This document shows positions 1 through 5,301 of a stretch of 5,676 bases of DNA, piece after piece. Position 1 is the stretch's first letter, and each line of letters starts with the position of its first letter. The notes under the pieces were generated by a model. The model saw only the letters and a list, made by a program, of their open reading frames with translations. It made no database searches and was not told the origin of the DNA. The position numbers and the translations under genes are program-made. Location: NCBI GenBank assembly GCA_015486815.1, contig WFQY01000025.1:1-5676 (forward strand), in the 5' to 3' direction. This stretch comes from Phycisphaerae bacterium. GTDB taxonomy: Bacteria > Planctomycetota > Phycisphaerae > JAAYCJ01.

Positions 1-49
1 CTACAGAATTTAGCATTTTTCATTTAATATTAATTTGGGGTTTTGAAAT
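1..49. other. AT-rich, repeat-like leader upstream of the SpoIID-domain gene
   Basis: This is almost entirely A and T apart from a GGGG run at 37-40. It contains the 10-base palindrome TTAATATTAA (24-33). An exact tandem 7-mer, TGAAATT at 44-50 and 51-57, crosses into the next gene and covers its TTG start codon. The composition differs from the coding DNA that follows. It could be a promoter region or part of a dispersed AT-rich repeat. I could not fit a convincing -35/-10 pair. No upstream gene is recognisable, since each forward frame meets a stop within the first 53 bases. Confidence 0.35.
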
Positions 50-1297
50 TTGAAATTCGATAACTATAGATTGTTTCTTCGTTCGGGAGTGTTGATTGTT
101 GCGTGTGCCGTTTTGTTGGCACTCGTTTTTTTATCGCCTGGCTGTAAGCTCAGAAGGCAGCCTACAATAGCGCCTGTCGAAAAGTTGCCTCAGCCTATTA
201 TCAGAGTAAAACTGGCGGGACCTGCGGATAAAATCATAATAGCTGTTGATGGGCCTTTTACTGTTTATAATTCCGACTCGCGTGAGATATTCACAGCTAG
301 AAAGCTGTCGCTTGCGTATTGTTATGCTGATAAAGCGGGTATCGTAATAGGCGATAAGCGAATAGGAGGATCCGATTTTTGCGATATTGTTCCGCAAATT
401 AACGGGACATTGAGCCTTAATCGCCGATATTATCGTGGCAGTTTGCGGATATATCGCACAAGCGATGCAAAAATATTAGCTGTCAATCATGTGCGGATAG
501 AGGATTATCTCAAAGGTGTACTACCCGGAGAGCTGCCTCGACGATTTGAGCTGGAGACATTCAAGGCACAAGCGATATGTGCGAGGACTTTCGCATTATA
601 CGAAAAGGTTACGCTACGAAGCTCTCGACGATGGGACGTATTTGCGACGGAGGCATCGCAGGTATATCTTGGTAAGTCGGTGGAGATATCGAAGGCGAAC
701 AGAGCTGTCGATGCTACTCGTGGTATCGTTTTGACAGCTAAGCGGTCGAACGGTAGATGGCAGATATTTCCGACGTATTATAGCAGTACGTGTGGCGGGT
801 GGACTCAATCAGCGAGTAATATTGCAAATATAAGTTCGGACATCAAGCCGCTTCGTGGCGGGGTGCGTTGTATGACTTGTAAAATCTCGCCTTACTATCG
901 GTGGTCAGACAGAAGGATATCCGCTGACGAGATAACGCAGGCGTTGAAAAAGCATGGGCTATTGCCAGCTGACGTTCGGACGGTTACCGATGTTCGAGTA
1001 ATACGGAGAACCAGACACGGACGAATTGCGATGCTCGAAATAGTAGCTGACGGTGAAAGGCGATTGAAAATCTCAGGCGAACGATTTAGACTTATAATAG
1101 GTTCTCGAAAGATGCCCTCGACTTTTTGTGATATAGAGAAGTCGGGGCGGGAATATATGTTGACTCACGGCAGAGGGCTTGGGCATGGCGTGGGGATGTG
1201 TCAATACGGAGCGGAAGGACTGGCGAGAGAGGGATATACCGCTCTTGAGATATTATCGCACTATTATCCGGGCTCAAAACCGGTAAGGGTATATTAG
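50..1297 (+). CDS. SpoIID/LytB-domain protein, exported, probable peptidoglycan lytic enzyme or amidase enhancer
   Basis: This is a 415-residue protein. Residues 14-29 form a hydrophobic export segment ending at SPGC (Cys32). That is a poor lipobox, so either a lipoprotein or a membrane-anchored protein is possible. The SpoIID domain covers about 120-410. Its hallmarks are YYRGSL (127-132), EDYLKGVLPGELP (151-163, with the expected catalytic Glu at 161), KAQAICART (172-180), STCGG (246-250), GRGLGHGVGMCQYGA (374-388) and HYYPG (404-408). SpoIID of sporulating Firmicutes cleaves denuded glycan strands, and chlamydial homologues act at the septum, so a role in wall remodelling outside the cytoplasm is inferred. 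Cys249, Cys274 and Cys277 might bind metal. An in-frame TGA at 44-46 rules out any earlier start. TTG 50 has GGGG at 37-40 as a weak ribosome site. TTG 71 would also leave a plausible signal peptide. The family call is firm; the exact activity is not. Confidence 0.9.
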   Translation: MKFDNYRLFLRSGVLIVACAVLLALVFLSPGCKLRRQPTIAPVEKLPQPIIRVKLAGPADKIIIAVDGPFTVYNSDSREIFTARKLSLAYCYADKAGIVIGDKRIGGSDFCDIVPQINGTLSLNRRYYRGSLRIYRTSDAKILAVNHVRIEDYLKGVLPGELPRRFELETFKAQAICARTFALYEKVTLRSSRRWDVFATEASQVYLGKSVEISKANRAVDATRGIVLTAKRSNGRWQIFPTYYSSTCGGWTQSASNIANISSDIKPLRGGVRCMTCKISPYYRWSDRRISADEITQALKKHGLLPADVRTVTDVRVIRRTRHGRIAMLEIVADGERRLKISGERFRLIIGSRKMPSTFCDIEKSGREYMLTHGRGLGHGVGMCQYGAEGLAREGYTALEILSHYYPGSKPVRVY

Positions 1298-1328
1298 GTA
1301 TTACATTTTATAGACCGGATTATATATC

Positions 1329-1334
1329 GGAGGT
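1329..1334 (+). promoter_or_regulatory. Shine-Dalgarno site of the homocysteine methyltransferase gene
   Basis: GGAGGT lies ten bases before ATG 1345. An ATG at 1335 sits directly against this site but is in another frame that soon stops, so 1345 is the start. This is the strongest ribosome site in the window. Confidence 0.75.
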
Positions 1335-1344
1335 ATGCAAGGTT

Positions 1345-2235
1345 ATGGGAATATTGTTGGACAGATTGGCGGAGAAGAGGCTTATGGTTTCGGACGGTGC
1401 GTGGGGGACGATGCTGCAAGCGAGCGGGCTTGAGCCCGGCGATTGTCCGGAAGAATGGAATATATCGCATCCCGACGTCGTCAGGTCGATAGCAGTTGAG
1501 TATGTCAAAGCGGGAGCGGATATGGTCTTGACCAATACGTTTGGCGGTTCTCGTGTTAAGCTGGAAAAGTTCGGCTTTGGTGATAAGGTAAAGGAATTCA
1601 ATGAAATCGCTGCGAGACTCTCGCTTGAAGGTGCGGGTGGTAGTGCAATAGTTGCAGGTTCCGTCGGGCCGACGGGTGAATTTTTAGAACCACTTGGCGA
1701 ATTGAGCGAGCAGCAGATGGAAGATATATTCGCTGAGCAGATATCAGGGATAGTGTCAGCTGGCGTACGTGTAATATGTATCGAGACGATGACAGCTATC
1801 GAAGAGGCGAGTTGTGCGATAAGAGCTGCTCGCAAGGTCGATCCTGAGCTTGATATTATTACTACGATGACGTTTGATCCTACGCCTAACGGTTTTCGGA
1901 CAATGATGGGCGTTGATTGCGAACGGGCGGCAAAGGTTCTGACAGAAGCGGGAGCTGATGTAATAGGTTCGAACTGCGGCAACGGCATCGAGCAGATGAT
2001 ACCGATAACCGCTGAGATGAGCAAGTATTCCGATAGGCCGATTCTGATACATTCGAACGCAGGTGTGCCCGAGCTTATCGATGGAAAGACGGTTTTTCGT
2101 CAGAGTCCCGAAGATATGGCAGCTAAGGTGAAAGACCTTGTCGAAGCGGGAGCATCGATAGTAGGCGGTTGCTGCGGGACTACTCCTGCACATATTCGTG
2201 CTATACGTGCGGAAATAGATAAATTGCTTGCCTAA
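1345..2235 (+). CDS. Stand-alone homocysteine S-methyltransferase (zinc-binding) domain protein
   Basis: This 296-residue cytoplasmic protein corresponds to the N-terminal homocysteine-binding barrel of MetH or to BHMT-type enzymes, which transfer a methyl group to homocysteine to form methionine. Visible motifs are DGAWGTMLQ (17-25), TNTFGG (63-68), SVGPTGE (106-112), GSNCGNG (208-214) and GGCCGTTP (274-281). Cys211, Cys276 and Cys277 match the three zinc ligands of the family. Length fits one complete domain; the folate, cobalamin and reactivation modules of full MetH (about 1200 residues) are absent from this gene and from the window. The methyl donor is therefore open: a separate corrinoid protein, S-methylmethionine, a betaine-like compound or another thiol methyltransfer are all possible. 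The gene follows the SpoIID-domain gene by 47 bases and could be cotranscribed, though no functional link is evident. The domain call is strong; the substrate is uncertain. Confidence 0.88.
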   Translation: MGILLDRLAEKRLMVSDGAWGTMLQASGLEPGDCPEEWNISHPDVVRSIAVEYVKAGADMVLTNTFGGSRVKLEKFGFGDKVKEFNEIAARLSLEGAGGSAIVAGSVGPTGEFLEPLGELSEQQMEDIFAEQISGIVSAGVRVICIETMTAIEEASCAIRAARKVDPELDIITTMTFDPTPNGFRTMMGVDCERAAKVLTEAGADVIGSNCGNGIEQMIPITAEMSKYSDRPILIHSNAGVPELIDGKTVFRQSPEDMAAKVKDLVEAGASIVGGCCGTTPAHIRAIRAEIDKLLA

Positions 2236-2385
2236 ATGGAAAATTTATCATTATTCGCTGATCATGGCTGATGGTTTGCGCATAATGTTCAGCTGTCCTT
2301 TTGTCTGCGCCGCGATTTCAAATACCCAAAGTGTTTTTCGCTGATACTGGTATTTATTTTGAAAAAGGGTTAAAATTATTAGGTT
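2236..2385. other. 150-base intergenic region before ispA
   Basis: This is the largest gap in the window. It holds the 9-base direct repeat TTCGCTGAT at 2254-2262 and 2337-2345, a GC-richer patch (about 2291-2314) inside AT-rich flanks, and a possible hairpin at 2316-2364 listed separately. A 26-codon reading frame (2264-2344) has no ribosome site. No convincing sigma-70 promoter or intrinsic terminator could be fitted. It breaks the run of short spacings, so ispA and dxs may form their own transcription unit. Confidence 0.5.
2316..2364 (+). promoter_or_regulatory. Possible leader hairpin upstream of ispA
   Basis: AAATACC (2320-2326) pairs perfectly with GGTATTT (2349-2355). Outside it, TTTC (2316-2319) can pair with GAAA (2361-2364) across a five-base bulge. 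Inside the loop, AGTG (2330-2333) and CGCT (2339-2342) can pair with one G-U around TTTTT. The structure ends 21 bases before ATG 2386. It could be a regulatory leader, a weak attenuator or chance. It matches no riboswitch I know. Confidence 0.25.
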
Positions 2386-3294
2386 ATGGATTGCAATACG
2401 AAACAGCGAACAGATATTGAAGATAAGCTTAATGAGCTTGCTCTGCAAATTGAGAGCAGTATCGCGAAGATATGCGATGATTGGCTTGATGGGCCTGATA
2501 AGCTTATCGATGCGATGAGATATAGCTTGCTTGCGGGCGGAAAGCGTATTAGGCCGGCGTTGGTACTGCTGGCAGGTGAATTGTGTGGCGGAGATCGTCG
2601 GATTGATATGGTGCCGGCGGTGGCTATCGAGATGGTGCATACGTTTTCGCTAATCCACGACGATTTGCCTGCGATGGATAATGATGATTATCGTCGAGGT
2701 AAGCTGACGAATCATAAGGTGTTTGGCGAAGCGATGGCGATACTCGCGGGCGATGCTCTGCTTGCATTTGCATTCGAGCTTATAGGTAGATATTACGATG
2801 GCGATGCGGAAAAGCGCTCGGCGCTTATGACGGAACTGGCACGGGCGACGGGGCCTGGCGGTATGACGGGTGGGCAGGTATTGGATATGCTTTTCGATGG
2901 AAAGAGTGGCACGATTCACCAGGCAGAGCGGGTTCATCTGATGAAGACAGCGATGCTTATTCGGTGTGCGTGTCGGCTTGGAGCGATAAGTGCCGATGCT
3001 GATGAGTCGCAGCTTGAGGCATTGAGCGAATATGGTAAGAATATAGGATTGGCGTTTCAGATTGTCGATGATTTGCTCGATCAGACAGGGACGCAGAAGA
3101 ATTTGGGCAAGCGGACGAGAAAAGATAAGGTAGGGGGTAAGCCGAATTACGCTGTGCTAGCGGACAGTATTGAAGTCGCCAAACAGCGTGCAAATAATCT
3201 TATTACTGAAGCGAAAAAGTCGCTTGAAGTTTTCGGTGAAGACGCTTGTATACTTTGTCAGCTTGCGGATTTGATTATCAGGCGGAAAACATGA
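2386..3294 (+). CDS. ispA: Polyprenyl diphosphate synthase, farnesyl diphosphate synthase type (IspA)
   Basis: This 302-residue cytoplasmic enzyme is close to the usual length of about 300. It condenses isopentenyl diphosphate with allylic diphosphates, probably up to C15. The first aspartate-rich motif is DDLPAMD (92-98), with the two-residue insertion typical of bacterial farnesyl synthases; Phe87, five residues before it, fits a C15 chain-length limit. The second is DDLLD (228-232). Also present are LLAGGKRIRP (48-57, diphosphate binding), GGQVLDM (162-168) and Lys187-Thr188. The segment usually read as GKATYP is GKPNYA here (251-256), a mild departure. An in-frame TAG at 2380-2382 means ATG 2386 is the first possible start; its only ribosome site, TTAGG at 2379-2383, is weak and very close. 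dxs follows by 24 bases, so the two steps of isoprenoid synthesis are probably coexpressed. A geranylgeranyl product cannot be ruled out from sequence alone. Confidence 0.93.
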   Translation: MDCNTKQRTDIEDKLNELALQIESSIAKICDDWLDGPDKLIDAMRYSLLAGGKRIRPALVLLAGELCGGDRRIDMVPAVAIEMVHTFSLIHDDLPAMDNDDYRRGKLTNHKVFGEAMAILAGDALLAFAFELIGRYYDGDAEKRSALMTELARATGPGGMTGGQVLDMLFDGKSGTIHQAERVHLMKTAMLIRCACRLGAISADADESQLEALSEYGKNIGLAFQIVDDLLDQTGTQKNLGKRTRKDKVGGKPNYAVLADSIEVAKQRANNLITEAKKSLEVFGEDACILCQLADLIIRRKT

Positions 3295-3300
3295 TATAAT
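3271..3300 (+). promoter_or_regulatory. Candidate sigma-70-type promoter for dxs at the ispA stop codon
   Basis: TTGATT (3271-3276) lies 18 bases before a perfect TATAAT (3295-3300), preceded by TG at 3292-3293, which makes an extended -10. The TG belongs to the TGA stop codon of ispA. A start of transcription near 3306-3307 would fall in the dxs ribosome site, leaving only about 12 untranslated bases. The match is good by eye, but this short leader argues for caution. Confidence 0.35.
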
Positions 3301-3304
3301 ATAG

Positions 3305-3310
3305 TGAGGA
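3305..3310 (+). promoter_or_regulatory. Shine-Dalgarno site that fixes the dxs start at ATG 3319
   Basis: TGAGGA lies eight bases before ATG 3319. It overlaps the upstream in-frame GTG at 3304, which has no good ribosome site of its own. This favours the ATG and removes five residues from the longest reading frame. Confidence 0.7.
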
Positions 3311-3318
3311 TTGGAAAA

Positions 3319-5271
3319 ATGAAACTCCTTGAAAAAATTAATAGCCCGAGAGATATACAAACGATGAGTATTGATCAGCTCAATAGTTTGGCGGGTGAGA
3401 TTCGAGATGTAATAGTGAAGACGGTTTCTCAGACAGGTGGGCATGTAGCGACTAGCTTGGGTGTAGTTGAGCTGACGCTTGCGTTGCATTATTGCTTTGA
3501 TTTCAGTAGGGACAGGTTGCTTTGGGATGTAGGGCATCAATGTTATGTGCATAAGCTGATTACCGGCAGATATAAGGATTTTTCGACACTTAGGCAAAAA
3601 GGCGGGATAAGCGGATTTCCAGCTCCGCAGGAAAGCCCGTACGATTTGTTTAGCGTCGGGCACGCTGGGACAGCTATCGCAACCGCATTGGGACTTGCGT
3701 ATGGTGATACTCTTATGAAAAAGAATACTCGAATCGTTTCGCTCGTAGGTGATGCGAGCATTGTCAATGGTCTTTCGTTTGAGGCGTTGAATAATGCGGG
3801 GATGTTGAAGAGGCAATTTTTGATTGTCCTTAATGATAATTCGATGGCTATCGATGTAACGCAGGGGGCTTTTGCGAGATATCTCAACAGGCTTAGGTTT
3901 ACTCATACGTACGAAGATCTCAAGCGTAGAGCTTATGATTTGCTTGACCATCTTCCGCTTGGAAGGTCGATGAAAGAAAGTCTTAATTTGCTCAAACAGG
4001 GAGTAAAGAGTGCTATTTCACACGGGCAGATTTTCGAGCAGCTTGGTATAACATATCTCGGGCCAATCGATGGGCACGATTTGAATATGCTGATCAGAGC
4101 TTTTAAGGTCGTAAGAGACGCACCATATCCGGTACTACTGCACGTTCAGACGGAAAAGGGTAAAGGATCGAAATTTGCATCGGCTGAGCCTACGAAGTTT
4201 CACAGTCCGAGCGGATATGAACTTGATGGCGATAGTGCTTATGTCAAGCCTGGTGCGAAGACATTTACATCGGTGTTTGGCAAGACGATTGTCGAATTAG
4301 CGGAAAAAGATGAAAAGATAGTTGCGATAACAGCAGCTATGCCTGACGGTACGGGCTTGGTCGAGTTTAAAAAGCGATTTCCGAACAGATATTTTGATGT
4401 TGGTATAGCGGAGAGTGCAGCTGTCGATTTGGCAGCTGGGTTGGCGAAGTCGGGGTTAAAGCCCGTTGTTGCAATCTATTCGACATTTCTTCAGCGTGCG
4501 TTTGACCAGATTTGGCAGGAAGTGGTTTTACAAAAGTTGCCTGTTATATTCTGCATCGACAGGGCGGGATTGGTTGGCTCGGACGGGGCGGTTCATCACG
4601 GGTTCTGCGATTTGTCGTTTCTTCGAACGATGCCCGAAATGATCTGTTGTGCGCCAGCTGACGAAGACGAATTGGTAGAAGCTATGAAATTTGCCTTCGC
4701 TATCAATCGTCCGATAGCACTAAGATATCCTCGTGATGTTGTACCGGCGGGTGTGGGTTCATCGGAGCCTTTCGAGCTTGGCAGATCGCGATTGATAAGG
4801 GATGGCAAGGATGTGATGATGGTGGTTTATGGTGCATTGGTAGATCAAGCGGTTGAGTCGGCTAAGATATTAGCGGACGAAAACATCGATGCGGGGGTAA
4901 TTTCTGCGCGATTTGCAAAGCCTATAGACGAGGAAATGGTAAATGAGCTTTTGCAATCGGGTAAATTAATCGTTTTGATAGAAGATCACAGTAAAGCTGG
5001 CGGATTCGGTTCCGCTGTTTTCGAATTTGCGAATCGAAGGGGATTGCCTGTTAATAAGATTGTTCATTTGGGGCTGCCTGAAGATGAGCTGATTCCACAC
5101 GCTAGTAGGGCGGAGCAATTGGAGCAGGTCGGATTGACAGCGAAGGGTATTGCTGAAACGATTGCGAAAAAGATAAAGGTTTATCCGGCTTCTCTTGAGT
5201 TTACAGTTTTCACAAATAAACACAATAGGGGAATAAAAACCGGTAAGGTGTTAAAAATGGCAAATCAATAA
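3319..5271 (+). CDS. dxs: 1-deoxy-D-xylulose-5-phosphate synthase
   Basis: Dxs joins pyruvate and glyceraldehyde 3-phosphate using thiamine diphosphate, the first step of the MEP isoprenoid pathway; its product also feeds thiamine and pyridoxal synthesis. From ATG 3319 the protein has 650 residues and begins MKLLEKINSP, typical of the family. Numbered from that ATG, visible sites are GGHVATSLG (40-48), DVGHQ (70-74), SVGHAG (112-117), the cofactor motif GDASIVNG (144-151) with LNDN (171-174), DGHD (251-254), KFHSP (293-297), catalytic Glu365 in GIAES, YSTFLQRAFDQ (387-397), DRAGLVGSDGAVHHG (414-428) and RYPR (469-472). Two features are odd. AESAAV stands where E. coli has AEQHAV, so the Gln-His pair after the catalytic Glu is Ser-Ala. 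There is also a tail of about 31 residues beyond the usual C-terminus (E. coli, 620 residues). GDASIVNG is a planctomycete-like form. The gene follows ispA by 24 bases. Confidence 0.95.
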   Translation: MKLLEKINSPRDIQTMSIDQLNSLAGEIRDVIVKTVSQTGGHVATSLGVVELTLALHYCFDFSRDRLLWDVGHQCYVHKLITGRYKDFSTLRQKGGISGFPAPQESPYDLFSVGHAGTAIATALGLAYGDTLMKKNTRIVSLVGDASIVNGLSFEALNNAGMLKRQFLIVLNDNSMAIDVTQGAFARYLNRLRFTHTYEDLKRRAYDLLDHLPLGRSMKESLNLLKQGVKSAISHGQIFEQLGITYLGPIDGHDLNMLIRAFKVVRDAPYPVLLHVQTEKGKGSKFASAEPTKFHSPSGYELDGDSAYVKPGAKTFTSVFGKTIVELAEKDEKIVAITAAMPDGTGLVEFKKRFPNRYFDVGIAESAAVDLAAGLAKSGLKPVVAIYSTFLQRAFDQIWQEVVLQKLPVIFCIDRAGLVGSDGAVHHGFCDLSFLRTMPEMICCAPADEDELVEAMKFAFAINRPIALRYPRDVVPAGVGSSEPFELGRSRLIRDGKDVMMVVYGALVDQAVESAKILADENIDAGVISARFAKPIDEEMVNELLQSGKLIVLIEDHSKAGGFGSAVFEFANRRGLPVNKIVHLGLPEDELIPHASRAEQLEQVGLTAKGIAETIAKKIKVYPASLEFTVFTNKHNRGIKTGKVLKMANQ

Positions 5272-5295
5272 ATTTGCGGTTTATGTTTGCATAAA
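5260..5295 (+). other. Two small tandem hairpins at the dxs 3' end
   Basis: GCAAAT (5260-5265) pairs perfectly with ATTTGC (5272-5277), and the six-base loop contains the dxs stop codon. Next, TTTATG (5280-5285) pairs with CATAAA (5290-5295) around TTTG. Both stems are six base pairs and AT-rich, and no T-run follows, so these are poor intrinsic terminators. A role in mRNA processing or in hiding the next gene's start is conceivable; chance is also possible in AT-rich DNA. Confidence 0.3.
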
Positions 5296-5301
5296 TATAA
5301 A

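Noticed and set aside
1335..1343. An alternative ATG next to the GGAGGT site before the methyltransferase gene
   Set aside because: It is out of frame with the gene, closes after about 30 codons, and sits too close to the ribosome site.
1320..2024. A 234-codon open frame on the minus strand opposite the methyltransferase gene
   Set aside because: It is rich in Ser, Pro and Ile with no recognisable domain, and lies wholly opposite a gene with clear catalytic motifs. It is a shadow of that gene's codon pattern.
2236..2271. An ATG directly after the methyltransferase stop codon
   Set aside because: The frame stops after 11 codons.
2278..2310. Inverted repeat GCGCA / TGCGC as a terminator after the methyltransferase gene
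   Set aside because: The stem is only five base pairs with a 23-base loop and no T-run follows.
2264..2344. A 26-codon plus-strand frame in the gap before ispA
   Set aside because: No Shine-Dalgarno precedes it, and a frame this short is easily open by chance.
2251..2640. A 129-codon minus-strand frame that starts inside ispA and runs into the gap before it
   Set aside because: Most of it is antisense to conserved ispA codons. Only the last part lies in the gap; that part is noted as a possible repeat or fragment, not a gene.
3157..3951. A 264-codon open frame on the minus strand opposite the 3' end of ispA and the start of dxs
   Set aside because: It covers conserved parts of two real genes on the other strand and shows no family motif.
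5200..5226. Promoter-like TTTACA and CACAAT inside the end of dxs for the last gene
   Set aside because: The spacing is 15 bases and the -10 match is poor.
5274..5301. TTGCGG and TATAAA directly before the last gene's ATG as a promoter
   Set aside because: Transcription would begin after the ATG, so it could not serve that start codon; the -35 match is also weak.
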